64,000 nucleotides of DNA from Microvirga puerhi (GTDB taxonomy: Bacteria > Pseudomonadota > Alphaproteobacteria > Rhizobiales > Beijerinckiaceae), in NCBI RefSeq assembly GCF_020089865.1, contig NZ_JAIRBM010000007.1, positions 62,001 to 126,000 on the forward strand, given 5' to 3'. The stretch's first letter is position 1. Each line of letters begins with the position of its first letter. Below are positions 19,578 through 28,683 of this stretch, piece after piece. A model generated the notes under the pieces. It saw only the letters and a program-made list of their open reading frames with translations. It was not told the DNA's origin and did not search any database. A program made the translations under genes and the position numbers.

Positions 19578-19934
19578 ATGCTTCTTACCGCATCCGAAGG
19601 CCGGCACTGGCGTTACGAAGTCTGTGAGCATGCGGACGGATATCTCGTCCAGATGCGTGATCTCGAAACCGGCGACCTGGACGAAGAATTCTCCACCATC
19701 TTCAGAACGCTTCCCGTCGCATTCGCCTATGCGGAAATGTCCGCGGCATACGAGCGCTACGCCGCGTCCGAACTCGAACATGTCGAGGACGAGCAGATCG
19801 AATTCGACGTCGAGGTGACGGAGCGGCACTTCATCGACTTGAGCGATCGCCTTCACGATGTCGGCATCAACGGCGTCGTCGTGCAGGCATGGGAGCGCGA
19901 GCAGCAACGAAGCACGGTCCGGCTGCTGCACTAA
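19578..19934 (+). CDS. Conserved hypothetical protein, acidic, cytoplasmic
   Basis: The 118-residue product has no signal peptide or membrane helix and no domain I can name. It is strongly acidic, with an N-terminal beta-rich part (GRHWRYEVCEHADGYLVQM) and a helical middle rich in Glu and Asp (AASELEHVEDEQIEFDVEV). The ATG is chosen because a clean GGAGG sits five bases upstream at 19568-19572; a GTG at 19566 overlaps that site. It may be transcribed separately from the upstream genes. Confidence 0.6.
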   Translation: MLLTASEGRHWRYEVCEHADGYLVQMRDLETGDLDEEFSTIFRTLPVAFAYAEMSAAYERYAASELEHVEDEQIEFDVEVTERHFIDLSDRLHDVGINGVVVQAWEREQQRSTVRLLH

Positions 19935-20275
19935 ACCGGATGCCGACTGCGCCACATTGATTCTCTGATGCGCGACTCGTGATGTGACGAAGGGCGCCGG
20001 ACCGATTGAACTTCGGCGGCGCCTGAATCGTTATGATCTCGACATGGGACGGGCGGCTCCGTCCTCTTGTGCAACCCCAACGGGCGATTGCACCGGCTCG
20101 TCCGCGACGCCTCGTGTCTGGTGGCCATCGAGGGACCGCTTTCGTTTCAAATCCCGATCCACGATGCGCAATACACATATGCCCCGGGGCTTGACGGCCC
20201 AGGCCGCGCGAGGTTTCCCTTTCCGACCTTTTCAATTGACTTCTCTCCGCCCACATCAGGAGCGGGAACGAATAG
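19935..20275. other. Intergenic stretch without a convincing gene
   Basis: The 341 bases contain short open frames, the best being a TTG-initiated one of 70 codons from 20067. None has a good ribosome site or recognisable sequence. I see no terminator with a T-run and no strong promoter; a regulatory role for the J-domain gene that follows cannot be excluded. Confidence 0.4.
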
Positions 20276-20980
20276 ATGATGCTTCTTTACGGGATCGCCG
20301 CTGCCGCTCTTGTTTGGTGGTTGGCCAAGGTTTTCGTCCGAACCGATGCGGCCGCCGTCGCCAAGGCGATGAAGATCGTCGGTGGCTTGCTGGCGCTGGG
20401 GGCTGCCGTCGGGCTCGGAGTTCGAGGACGCCTGGACATGGCGCTCCTGCTTGGCGGTTTCGGCGCGTGGGCTCTTGGATGGGGGGGCATCCGCCTACCC
20501 TGGCGTCAATTCGGGACACGGCGGGCCCGGTTTTCCCGAATCCGTTCCGCGATGATCGAGATGGAAGTCGATCATGCCAGCGGTGCGATCGGCGGAAGTG
20601 TCTTGGCTGGGACCCATGCTGGTCGCAGCCTTGCCGATCTCGATCAGGCTGCGCTTCGGCATGTTTATGAGGAGTGCCGCTCCTTCGATCCCGAAGGGGC
20701 TGCGCTCCTAGAGACTTATCTTGATCGCAGGTTTTCCAGCTGGCGTGAAAACGCTCAGCGCGATGGCGACACGCGGACGCGCACTCATGCGCAGGCGGGC
20801 GCGATGTCGAAAGAGGAAGCCTATCAGATCCTGGGGCTTCAACCGGGCGCGAGCGTCGATGAGATCCGACATGCGTATCGGACGCTCATGAAGAAACTCC
20901 ACCCCGACCAAGGGGGGACGTCGCACCTGGCGGCCCGTGTGAACGAGGCCAGAGAGATCTTGTTGAGCCGACATCGCTGA
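20276..20980 (+). CDS. Membrane-anchored J-domain protein
   Basis: This 234-residue protein has two hydrophobic segments near the N-terminus (about residues 1-20 and 35-70), a charged middle region, and a C-terminal J-domain of about 60 residues. The J-domain has the essential HPD tripeptide in MKKLHPDQGGTSHLAARVNE, so it should stimulate a DnaK-type ATPase at the membrane. The layout, with the J-domain at the C-terminus behind a membrane anchor, resembles DjlA and mitochondrial Tim14-like proteins. Its client is unknown. Two adjacent ATG codons are possible starts. Confidence 0.82.
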   Translation: MMLLYGIAAAALVWWLAKVFVRTDAAAVAKAMKIVGGLLALGAAVGLGVRGRLDMALLLGGFGAWALGWGGIRLPWRQFGTRRARFSRIRSAMIEMEVDHASGAIGGSVLAGTHAGRSLADLDQAALRHVYEECRSFDPEGAALLETYLDRRFSSWRENAQRDGDTRTRTHAQAGAMSKEEAYQILGLQPGASVDEIRHAYRTLMKKLHPDQGGTSHLAARVNEAREILLSRHR

Positions 20981-21075
20981 TACTCCACGCGCGATCCGGT
21001 AGGCCGGGAAGCGACAGCACGATACATGCGCCGTCGCGTGAGACTCATCGAAGCCGATTGACGCTTAAAATGGTC

Positions 21076-22656
21076 TTAAGAGCTGCGGGCCGCGAAGCAG
21101 GCGAAGCCGCTCTTCTTGAGAACCTTGCATGCCTTCTCGGCCTCTCCGGACTCGTCGAAGCCGGAGAAACGGGCCCGATAGAGCGTTGCGCCCTTTTGAC
21201 TCACCTTTTCCGTGAAGGGCGAGGCCTTGGCCAGGAGACGGCCGGACTTGGCGCGGGCTGCATCGAGCATGGCCTTGGCCTTGTCTTCGTCGTCCGTCGC
21301 GCCGAGCTGGATGACCCATTCCGTGACGGCGGGGCGTGCCGTCTGCTTCGGCTCCGGTGTCTTCGGCGGCTCAACCTTGAGGGCGGCGGTCTTCACAGGC
21401 GCTTGTGTCGAGGCGGTCGCTGTCGGGGTGGCCCTCTCGATCTTGGCGAGGAGAGCGGCCTTTTCCTTATCGGTCGGGCCGTCGTCGTTATCGATGGCCG
21501 CATAGGCCTGGGTGTTCTGCGGCAGCGGCTGCGGGCCCTTCTGCCAACGAATTGCCGGGCCGGTCGAGGATGGGGTGGTCGTGCCACTCGCTCCGGTCGC
21601 GGAGGCTACAACGGGACGCAGGCTGTTCAGATCGAGCGGCTTCTTGGCGGGAGGAGGCGGGGCCGCTGGTTCCGGCGTCGCGTCGACCTTAACGCTCGGC
21701 GTCGCAGAAGCATCGGCGACGACGACGGGTTGTGAAGCGGGCTGCTCAGCCACTGCGGCGCTCTCGGAGATAGCGGGAGCCGTCCGCGCGCCGGCATAGG
21801 CACGCGGCAGCTGTTCTTCGATCAGCGAAGCCATCTGACGATCGCGGAGCGCGGCGGATTTGCCGCCGAGGACCACCGCGACGATGCTGCGGGACGGCGT
21901 GTTCACCGAGGTCAGCAGATTGAAGCCGGACAGGCGAGTGTAGCCCGTCTTGATGCCGTCGACGCCGTCAACTTTGCCCAGAAGGCGATTGTGGCCGCGG
22001 ATCGTCCGCGAGCCGTACTCGAAGGAGGTCGTCTGGAAGTAAGCAAAATATTTCGGGAAGCGATCCTGGATGGCCCGCCCGAGAATCGAAAGATCGCGCG
22101 CTGTCGTGATGTTCGGCGGCGAATGGGGAAGGCCATGGGGGTTATAGAATGACGAGGCGTTCATGCCGAGCTCCCGGGCCTTGCGCGTCATCTGGCGCGC
22201 GAAAGCCTCCTCGGAGCCGCCCAGATTCTCGGCGACGACGACGGAGACGTCATTGGCGGAGAGCGTCACCATCGCCATGATCGCATCTTCCACCTCGATG
22301 GTGGAACCGGCCCTTACGCCAAGTTTGGTGGGCGGCTGCGATGCGGCGTAGGCCGACACTTCGAGAGGGGTGTCGAGACGAACTTTCCCGCGCTCGAGCT
22401 GTTCGAACAGCAGGTAGAGGGTCATGACCTTGGTGATGGAGGCCGGAATGCGGGGAGCGTCGACGTTCTGGCCGTCAAGGACCTTGCCGGTCTTCGTATC
22501 GACGACGATGGAGGCGTAGGGAGGGCTATAGCCGCCGCCGTGCGACTTACGGCGAGCGGCTTCGGCGGGGGAACTCAGAGTCAAGGCTATCGAGGCAGCG
22601 ACGCCGACCACTGCAACCCATTTCCGATGACCGACCCAAACGCGAACCGAATCCAT
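21076..22656 (-). CDS. D-alanyl-D-alanine carboxypeptidase with C-terminal SPOR domain
   Basis: This 526-residue penicillin-binding protein (peptidase S11) trims peptidoglycan side chains in the periplasm. A signal peptide ends near AEA at residue 33. The three active-site motifs are SITK at 73-76, SAN at 133-135 and KTG at 236-238. A long proline- and alanine-rich linker (about residues 300-435) leads to a SPOR domain over the last 85 residues (EWVIQLGATDDEDKAKAMLD), which binds denuded glycan at the division septum. The arrangement is common in Rhizobiales and links the enzyme to division. It stands alone on this strand. Confidence 0.93.
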   Translation of the reverse strand: MDSVRVWVGHRKWVAVVGVAASIALTLSSPAEAARRKSHGGGYSPPYASIVVDTKTGKVLDGQNVDAPRIPASITKVMTLYLLFEQLERGKVRLDTPLEVSAYAASQPPTKLGVRAGSTIEVEDAIMAMVTLSANDVSVVVAENLGGSEEAFARQMTRKARELGMNASSFYNPHGLPHSPPNITTARDLSILGRAIQDRFPKYFAYFQTTSFEYGSRTIRGHNRLLGKVDGVDGIKTGYTRLSGFNLLTSVNTPSRSIVAVVLGGKSAALRDRQMASLIEEQLPRAYAGARTAPAISESAAVAEQPASQPVVVADASATPSVKVDATPEPAAPPPPAKKPLDLNSLRPVVASATGASGTTTPSSTGPAIRWQKGPQPLPQNTQAYAAIDNDDGPTDKEKAALLAKIERATPTATASTQAPVKTAALKVEPPKTPEPKQTARPAVTEWVIQLGATDDEDKAKAMLDAARAKSGRLLAKASPFTEKVSQKGATLYRARFSGFDESGEAEKACKVLKKSGFACFAARSS

Positions 22657-22798
22657 CCTGTAACCGTCCCTGTCTTCGCTGGTCTCAGGCTCCGCACCGG
22701 CCGCTCCTTATGGAGATCGTTGCCGGCGCAACACACTCTTGAAAGGTAAGAGGTTGCGGTTACGGGGGGGTTAACGGAGACGGTTACCAGGCGAAAGA

Positions 22799-22848
22799 AT
22801 TGTGCACCGCACAATCTTGTTGACAGATTTTTGTGCAGTGCATATATC
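22799..22848 (+). promoter_or_regulatory. Phasin promoter with two PhaR-type operators
   Basis: A sigma-70-type promoter is visible: TTGACA at 22820-22825, a 17-base spacer and TATATC at 22843-22848. Upstream, ATTGTGC-ACC-GCACAAT is a perfect 7-3-7 dyad containing TGCACCGCACAA, which fits the PhaR consensus TGCRNYGCASMA reported in Bradyrhizobium. A second core, TGCAGTGCA at 22834-22842, lies between -35 and -10. PhaR represses phasin genes until polyhydroxybutyrate is made, so blocking this promoter is the expected mechanism. Confidence 0.75.
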
Positions 22849-22908
22849 TATATTTGTCGCATCTGGCGAAGCTTTTCGCCAGCGAAAAGTTAACAGCTGA
22901 GGTTTACG

Positions 22909-23238
22909 ATGATCCAGCCTTTCGACCAGTTGCAGAAGTTCAGCCAGGACCATTTCGACGCCACCGTGAAGGTGATGGGCACCCTTTCCCGGGGTGCGCA
23001 GGCCCTTGCGGCTGATTCCGCAGAATATGCCAAGACGTCGTTCGAGCACGGCTCGTCCGCTTTGGAGCAGCTCATGGGTGCCCGTACCCTGGACAAGGCC
23101 GTCGAGATCCAGGCGGATTTCGTGCGCAAGTCCTATGACGGGCTGGTCAGCCATACGGCCAAGGTCGGGGAGTTCTACTCCGCGCTCGCGACCGAAGCCT
23201 TCAAACCCTACGAAGGTCTGGTCCCGAAGGCGATCTGA
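22909..23238 (+). CDS. Phasin family protein
   Basis: Phasins coat polyhydroxyalkanoate granules. The 109-residue product begins MIQPFDQLQKFSQDHFDATV and carries the phasin core, with an Ala-rich helix (GAQALAADSAEYAKTSFEHG) and SALEQLMGARTLDKAVEIQ followed by DFVRKSYDGLV. It is all-helical with no signal peptide. The start follows AGCTGAGG. The upstream region holds PhaR-like sites and a strong promoter, and a good terminator follows, so it is a single-gene unit. Which phasin paralogue it is cannot be told. Confidence 0.9.
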   Translation: MIQPFDQLQKFSQDHFDATVKVMGTLSRGAQALAADSAEYAKTSFEHGSSALEQLMGARTLDKAVEIQADFVRKSYDGLVSHTAKVGEFYSALATEAFKPYEGLVPKAI

Positions 23239-23271
23239 ACGCCGCGAGGCAAGACAGCGAAGAGTTTTGCG

Positions 23272-23305
23272 ATGCCCGGCGAATAGCCGGGCATTTTGCG
23301 TTTTT
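23272..23305 (+). terminator. Intrinsic terminator of the phasin gene
   Basis: ATGCCCGGC and GCCGGGCAT form a nine-pair stem around the loop GAATA, followed by TTTGCGTTTTT. It lies 34 bases after the phasin stop codon. Confidence 0.85.
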
Positions 23306-23526
23306 GGCACATGAAAGATCTGTAGAGCGTCAGCCGCGAGAGCTTCTCGGATCGCTAATTGGCGCTAGGGCCAAGATGTCGCTCTTTCGAACAGAACTGC
23401 GACGACCCATCTGGTTGATCTAGCGAACCGAACGGAGCGACTATACATTTGGTGATGCGTCGCGGCCGAGACGAAAACCAAGGGCCGCGGTGTTATAGCC
23501 ATATGAAGAGGGTCGGTCGAACAACC

Positions 23527-23913
23527 ATGCTGCGGATACCACAGGGCGCTTCGGTTCGGTCGAAGATGTTTCCCGTGTCCGGCGCCGGATCACAGTCTCC
23601 CGGCGGGGACGACGGCCGAGCCGGCACGGCCATTGTCACAAAAGCCAAGCCCCGCACGAAACGACCCAACCTGTACCGCGTTCTCCTTCTGAACGACGAC
23701 TACACGCCCATGGAGTTCGTGGTGCATGTCCTTGAACGTTTCTTCAACAAGAACCGCGAAGACGCGACCCGCATCATGCTGCATGTCCATCAGAATGGTG
23801 TCGGGGAATGTGGAGTTTTTACCTACGAAGTGGCGGAGACCAAGGTGACGCAGGTGATGGATTTCGCCCGCAAGCACCAGCATCCGCTGCAATGTGTCAT
23901 GGAAAAGAATTAG
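23527..23913 (+). CDS. clpS: ATP-dependent Clp protease adaptor ClpS
   Basis: ClpS delivers N-end-rule substrates to the ClpAP protease. The core runs from [20 protein letters not shown] to the end, with the [19 protein letters not shown] segment and final [11 protein letters not shown] typical of the family. The N-terminal extension, flexible in the family, makes the start uncertain: ATG codons at 23503, 23527 and 23566 are all in frame, and none has a strong ribosome site. The gene lies 31 bases before clpA, the usual pairing. Confidence 0.93.
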   Translation: MLRIPQGASVRSKMFPVSGAGSQSPGGDDGRAGTAIVTKAKPRTKRPNLYRVLLLNDDYTPMEFVVHVLERFFNKNREDATRIMLHVHQNGVGECGVFTYEVAETKVTQVMDFARKHQHPLQCVMEKN

Positions 23914-23944
23914 CTGAGATCACCATCTCATAAAGGATAAGCCG

Positions 23945-26401
23945 TTGCCGAGCTTTTCTCGCAGTCTCGAACAAGCCCTTCACCGGGCCCTCGCCCTGGC
24001 CGGCGAGCGCCGTCACGAATATGCCACTCTGGAGCATCTGCTCCTCGCCCTGATCGATGATCAGGACGCGGCGGCGGTGATGCGCGCGTGCAACGTCGAT
24101 ATCGAGCTCCTCCGCCGCAACCTCGTGGAATATGTCGACACGGAGCTTGCCAATCTCGTTGCCGACGGACGGCAGGATTCAAAGCCGACGGCCGGCTTCC
24201 AGCGGGTCATCCAGCGGGCGGTCATTCATGTGCAGTCCTCCGGGCGCGACGAAGTGACCGGCGCGAACGTGCTGGTTGCCATCTTCGCCGAGCGGGAGAG
24301 CCATGCGGCCTACTTCCTGCAGGAGCAGGACATGACCCGCTACGACGCGGTCAACTACATCAGCCATGGCATCGCGAAGCGCCCTGGTCTCACGGAAGGG
24401 CGGACGCCCCGAGGCTCCGAGGAGGAGTCGAGCGAGCGGCCAACGTCGGAAGAGTCGGACACGCGAGCCAAGAAAAAGGGTGATGCGCTAGACGCTTATT
24501 GCGTCAATTTGAACAAGAAGGCGAAGGACGGAAAGATCGATCCGCTCATCGGCCGGGAGGCCGAAGTGCAGCGCACGATTCAGGTCCTGTGCCGCCGCCA
24601 GAAGAATAACCCGCTCCTCGTCGGCGATCCCGGTGTCGGCAAGACCGCGATCGCCGAGGGCCTGGCGCGCAAGATCGTCCGCGGCGAAGTGCCCGAGGTC
24701 CTGAAGGACGCGACCGTCTTTGCCCTCGACATGGGCACACTCCTGGCCGGCACTCGCTACCGCGGCGACTTCGAGGAACGCCTCAAGCAGGTGATGAAGG
24801 AGATCGAGGCGCATCCTAACGCGATCATGTTCATCGACGAGATCCATACGGTGATCGGCGCCGGCGCCACGTCCGGCGGCGCGATGGACGCGTCGAATCT
24901 TCTCAAGCCTGCTCTGGCCCAGGGGACCCTGCGCTGCATCGGCTCGACGACCTACAAGGAATACCGCCAGTATTTCGAGAAGGACCGCGCCCTTGTCCGC
25001 CGTTTCCAGAAGATCGACGTGAATGAACCGTCGGTGCCGGATACGATCGAGATCCTGAAGGGGCTCAAGCCGTATTTCGAGGAGTTCCACAAGCTCCGCT
25101 ACACCAACGAGGCCGTGAAGGCGGCCGTCGAGCTCTCCGCACGCTACATCAACGACCGGAAGCTGCCGGACAAGGCGATCGATGTGATCGACGAGACCGG
25201 CGCGTCCCAGATGCTGCTGCCCGAGAACCGCCGCAAGAAGACCATCGGCATCAAGGAGATCGAGGCCACGATCGCCACCATGGCCCGCATTCCGCCCAAG
25301 ACCGTCTCCAAGGATGATGCTGAGGTTCTGGCGAACCTGCAGGACACCCTCAGGCGCGTCGTGTACGGACAGGACAAGGCCATCGAGTCGCTGACCTCGG
25401 CGATCAAGCTGGCCCGGGCCGGCCTGCGCGACCCGGAAAAGCCCATCGGTGCTTATCTCTTTGCGGGACCCACCGGCGTCGGCAAGACCGAGGTCGCCAA
25501 GCAGCTCGCCCTGTCTCTCGGCGTAGAACTTCTGCGCTTCGACATGTCCGAGTATATGGAGCGCCATACGGTCAGCCGCCTCATCGGCGCGCCTCCCGGC
25601 TATGTGGGATTCGACCAGGGCGGTCTTCTGACCGACGGCATCGATCAGCATCCGCACTGCGTGCTCCTCCTCGACGAGATCGAGAAGGCGCATCCGGACC
25701 TGTTCAACATCCTGCTTCAGGTCATGGACCACGGAAAGCTGACGGACCACAACGGCAAGCAGGTCGATTTCCGCAACGTGATCATTATCATGACCACGAA
25801 CGCGGGCGCCGCCGATATGGCTCGTCCGGCCTATGGGTTCACCCGGACCAAGCGGGAAGGGGACGATACGGAAGCCGTCAACAAGCTCTTCGCGCCGGAA
25901 TTCCGCAACCGTCTCGATGCGATCATCTCCTTCGGGCATCTTCCGAAGGAAGTGGTGCAGAAGGTCGTCGACAAGTTCGTGCTCCAGCTCGAAGCCCAGC
26001 TTGCTGATCGCAATGTCACGATCGAGCTGACCGATGAGGCCCGCGAGTGGCTGACCGAGCACGGCTATGACGAGACCATGGGCGCTCGCCCGATGGCCCG
26101 TCTCATCCAGATGACCATCAAGACGCAGCTTGCCGACGACGTCCTCTTCGGACGCCTGAAGGATGGCGGTGCGGTTCGGGTCATCGTGAAGACCGACGAC
26201 ATCGGCCTTCAGACGCTTGGTTTCGAGTATCTCGAAGGGCCGGTGAAGCCCAAGCCCGAGAAAGATGTCGTGAAGCGCAAGCCCCGGGCGAAATCCTCTT
26301 CCGGGACGAAGGCGAAAAAAGCCGTGAAGCCGAAAGGGTCCGGTGGTAATGGTGGCGGAGGTATCCGCACTGTTCCCAAGGTTCCCCTGGTCAAGGCATG
26401 A
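23945..26401 (+). CDS. clpA: ATP-dependent Clp protease ATP-binding subunit ClpA
   Basis: ClpA unfolds proteins and feeds them to ClpP. The N-domain (about residues 1-145) is followed by two AAA+ modules with Walker A motifs GDPGVGKT at 227-234 and GPTGVGKT at 508-515; Walker B is FIDEIH in the first and LLDEIEKAH in the second. At 818 residues it is longer than E. coli ClpA (758), mainly through a C-terminal tail rich in lysine, serine and glycine. The start is a TTG with AAGGA eight bases upstream. It overlaps the next small gene by four bases (ATGA). Confidence 0.96.
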   Translation: MPSFSRSLEQALHRALALAGERRHEYATLEHLLLALIDDQDAAAVMRACNVDIELLRRNLVEYVDTELANLVADGRQDSKPTAGFQRVIQRAVIHVQSSGRDEVTGANVLVAIFAERESHAAYFLQEQDMTRYDAVNYISHGIAKRPGLTEGRTPRGSEEESSERPTSEESDTRAKKKGDALDAYCVNLNKKAKDGKIDPLIGREAEVQRTIQVLCRRQKNNPLLVGDPGVGKTAIAEGLARKIVRGEVPEVLKDATVFALDMGTLLAGTRYRGDFEERLKQVMKEIEAHPNAIMFIDEIHTVIGAGATSGGAMDASNLLKPALAQGTLRCIGSTTYKEYRQYFEKDRALVRRFQKIDVNEPSVPDTIEILKGLKPYFEEFHKLRYTNEAVKAAVELSARYINDRKLPDKAIDVIDETGASQMLLPENRRKKTIGIKEIEATIATMARIPPKTVSKDDAEVLANLQDTLRRVVYGQDKAIESLTSAIKLARAGLRDPEKPIGAYLFAGPTGVGKTEVAKQLALSLGVELLRFDMSEYMERHTVSRLIGAPPGYVGFDQGGLLTDGIDQHPHCVLLLDEIEKAHPDLFNILLQVMDHGKLTDHNGKQVDFRNVIIIMTTNAGAADMARPAYGFTRTKREGDDTEAVNKLFAPEFRNRLDAIISFGHLPKEVVQKVVDKFVLQLEAQLADRNVTIELTDEAREWLTEHGYDETMGARPMARLIQMTIKTQLADDVLFGRLKDGGAVRVIVKTDDIGLQTLGFEYLEGPVKPKPEKDVVKRKPRAKSSSGTKAKKAVKPKGSGGNGGGGIRTVPKVPLVKA

Positions 26402-26646
26402 CGACCGAGCTTCATGAAGGGCCTCTCGAGGCCGCACCGACGATCGCGAAGCCCAAGTCGACCTGGCGCGAACAGCGCCGGGCTCGGCGGCGGCGGCGCG
26501 TATGGTTCGAGGAAATCCTGGCCTGGATCCTCGTACCGGTGATCGTCGTCGGCTGCTATTGGGTGCTGGAACTGACTCTGAACGCGCTAGGCACCTCGAC
26601 CTCGACCATAATCGACGGGGTCCGTACCATCCTCCACGCCCTCTGA
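26398..26646 (+). CDS. Small single-span membrane protein coupled to clpA
   Basis: The 82-residue product has a strongly basic stretch (EQRRARRRRRVW, near residues 25-36) and then one hydrophobic helix (about residues 39-62). By the positive-inside rule the N-terminus should be cytoplasmic. No family is recognised. The ATG overlaps the clpA stop codon in an ATGA, so translation is coupled and both are probably made together. A role near ClpAP is suggested only by that coupling. Confidence 0.65.
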   Translation: MTTELHEGPLEAAPTIAKPKSTWREQRRARRRRRVWFEEILAWILVPVIVVGCYWVLELTLNALGTSTSTIIDGVRTILHAL

Positions 26647-26663
26647 GGCTCTCGCCATTCAGA

Positions 26664-26687
26664 GAGCCGCACGAAATCGTGCGGCTC
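26664..26687 (+). terminator. Hairpin after the clpS-clpA operon
   Basis: GAGCCGCACGA and TCGTGCGGCTC make an eleven-pair stem with a very tight AA turn, 17 bases after the preceding stop codon. No T-run follows, so it may be a weak or Rho-assisted stop or a protector of the 3' end. Confidence 0.55.
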
Positions 26688-26776
26688 CTGCTATAATGAA
26701 CGGCTTCGGCGATCACGAGCCGAACAAATCCACGTCGGTTTCTGTTCTCCGAGCGAAGAGCATTGGAGGGAGGGAC

Positions 26777-27499
26777 ATGACGCTGTCGATGACCGATCCA
26801 AGGCCGAGCCCGAAGCCCGCCTTTACCCCTCCGACCTTTCCAAGCACAACCTCCGAGTTCATCACGGTTCTGGCGCATTATCACCGGGCCGAAATCGCCC
26901 GCATGGCGGGCTGGCGCGACCGGATCGACCGCACGTCCAACTGGGCGATCACGGTGGTGGCGGCCATGCTGTCGGTGTCGCTGTCCACCTCGACGGCGCA
27001 TCACGGCGTGCTCCTCTTCGCAATGGTGCTGGTGCTGTTGCTTCTGGTGATCGAAGCCCGGCGCTATCGGTTCTTCGACGTCTATCGCAATCGGGTGCGG
27101 AGGCTCGAGCGCAACTATTTCGCGCAGATTTTCGCGCCGGAGCCGGATGTCACAAACGAATGGCTTCAGGACCTGGGGACGGACCTGAGGCGGCCGGTCT
27201 TCCTGATCAGCCAGAGCCAGGCCGTCTCGCGTCGGCTGCGCCGCAACTATTGCTGGATGTTCCTGATCCTGCTGCTGGCCTGGCTCGTGAAGACCACTTT
27301 CATCAGAATGCAGGAGAACGCCTTGGACGCGCATATCGTCGGATCCGTCGGGGAATGGGTCCGGAATGCTGCTGTCGGCCCGATCTCCGGCTGGGTCGTG
27401 ATCGGAATCGTGGCGCTCTTCTATGCCTGGATCGTGTATGCGTCCTTGCGCAAGACCAAAGGTGAGGGCGAACTCGCCTATGGCAATGTCCATGTTTGA
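26777..27499 (+). CDS. DUF2270 family integral membrane protein
   Basis: The 240-residue protein matches DUF2270, predicted membrane proteins of unknown function. The signature is FITVLAHYHRAEIARMAGWR followed by DRTSNWAITVVAAMLS. There are about four membrane segments (near residues 55-75, 80-97, 163-180 and 205-223) and a cytoplasmic loop containing RRYRFFDVYRNRVRRLERNY. The start is set by a strong GGAGGGAGGG eight to ten bases upstream; in-frame codons further up are weaker. It has its own upstream gap after the clpA operon. Confidence 0.8.
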   Translation: MTLSMTDPRPSPKPAFTPPTFPSTTSEFITVLAHYHRAEIARMAGWRDRIDRTSNWAITVVAAMLSVSLSTSTAHHGVLLFAMVLVLLLLVIEARRYRFFDVYRNRVRRLERNYFAQIFAPEPDVTNEWLQDLGTDLRRPVFLISQSQAVSRRLRRNYCWMFLILLLAWLVKTTFIRMQENALDAHIVGSVGEWVRNAAVGPISGWVVIGIVALFYAWIVYASLRKTKGEGELAYGNVHV

Positions 27500-27505
27500 C
27501 CGACG

Positions 27506-28660
27506 TCAGACGGAGGAGCTGCCTGATCCGAAGACAGCGTGGCATGCACGCCCTCTCTGCTTGGCTGCATAGAGAGCTATATCGGCGCGGCTGATGAGGA
27601 GTTCCGGGCTTGCTGCCATATCGGGGCCGAGACACGCGATCCCGACACTCACCGTGACGCAGCCTCCGATCCCTGACGGATGTGCAATAGCTGCGTCTGC
27701 GAGGCTGGCCTGAAATTCCTGCGCGACGGTTTCGGCGCCGACCCGGTCCGTATCGGCGAGGATAAGGGCAAATTCTTCGCCGCCATAACGGGCCGCCACA
27801 TCGTCCGGCCGCCGCGCCATTTGCCCTAGCAGGCTGCCGAAATGACGCAGAACCTCGTCTCCGGCCGGATGGCCTAGGGTGTCATTGAGTCGCTTGAAGT
27901 GATCGAGATCCAAAAGCAGCAGGGACATCGGCTCGCCTGTGCGCTGCATTCGACGCACGGCGCGTTCAAGAGCCGCGTCGAACCCACGGCGGTTGACTAG
28001 CTTGGTCAAGGCATCCGTGTCGGCGAGGCGCACCAGTTCTTGATTACGCCGCCACAGCTCGAGTTCATCCATTCCGATGGCGCCCAGATCCGACAGGGCC
28101 GAAAGATCGAATTCGGAGGCGTCCTGGGCGTCGCGCTTGAGAATGCAGAGGGATGCAACCGCTGCTCCATCCTCCGTCAGGAGCGGCACGCCGGCATAAA
28201 ATCGAAAGGGGAGATGAGGAACGACCGGATGACCGGCGAGCCGCGGATCGGTCTTCATATCGCCGATCACCATCGCCTCACCGGACGCGATGACGAGCTG
28301 ACAGACGCTTCTGTCCCGTTCGATCCATGGCGCCACCTTGTCCGCGCTCATGGACTTCATCCACTGGTATCTGTCGTCCATGAAGCCCAGGAAGGCCACG
28401 TCGGCCTCGTAGAACATCGCCGCAAGGCGCGTCAGCCGATCGAAACGTTCGTCCTTCGGCGTATCCAGGATGCCGCAGGAATACAGGAAATCGAGACGCT
28501 CGGCCTCGTTCTTTGGCGGTGGAGGCACCACAAACACATCGCGTCCCCTTCGATTCGGATCCTGTTCGGCCAAGGAACATTCGCCATTCGTGGGGATCCG
28601 TTCTAGGCCATGTCGACGGACGATTTCAATCGCCCGTGCGGTTCTTCGGCCCAAGGTCAA
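27506..28660 (-). CDS. GAF-GGDEF diguanylate cyclase
   Basis: This 384-residue protein should make cyclic di-GMP. A GAF sensor domain spans about residues 50-200, and the catalytic GGDEF domain about 212-380, with the active site GGEEF at 293-297. The product-binding inhibitory site RPDD lies at 284-287, exactly five residues before it, so feedback control is expected. The first 45 residues look poorly conserved, so the true start may lie later. It is 23 bases behind the FemAB-like gene on the same strand. The stimulus sensed by the GAF domain is unknown. Confidence 0.9.
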   Translation of the reverse strand: MTLGRRTARAIEIVRRHGLERIPTNGECSLAEQDPNRRGRDVFVVPPPPKNEAERLDFLYSCGILDTPKDERFDRLTRLAAMFYEADVAFLGFMDDRYQWMKSMSADKVAPWIERDRSVCQLVIASGEAMVIGDMKTDPRLAGHPVVPHLPFRFYAGVPLLTEDGAAVASLCILKRDAQDASEFDLSALSDLGAIGMDELELWRRNQELVRLADTDALTKLVNRRGFDAALERAVRRMQRTGEPMSLLLLDLDHFKRLNDTLGHPAGDEVLRHFGSLLGQMARRPDDVAARYGGEEFALILADTDRVGAETVAQEFQASLADAAIAHPSGIGGCVTVSVGIACLGPDMAASPELLISRADIALYAAKQRGRACHAVFGSGSSSV

Positions 28661-28683
28661 GCTGTTGGCCGGGACGAAGAATC

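Noticed and set aside
20067..20279. A 70-codon frame before the J-domain gene
   Set aside because: It starts with TTG, lacks a ribosome site and has no recognisable features.
24488..27493. A 1001-codon open frame on the minus strand
   Set aside because: It lies opposite clpA and its neighbours, has no recognisable protein features, and is a codon-bias shadow of high-GC genes.
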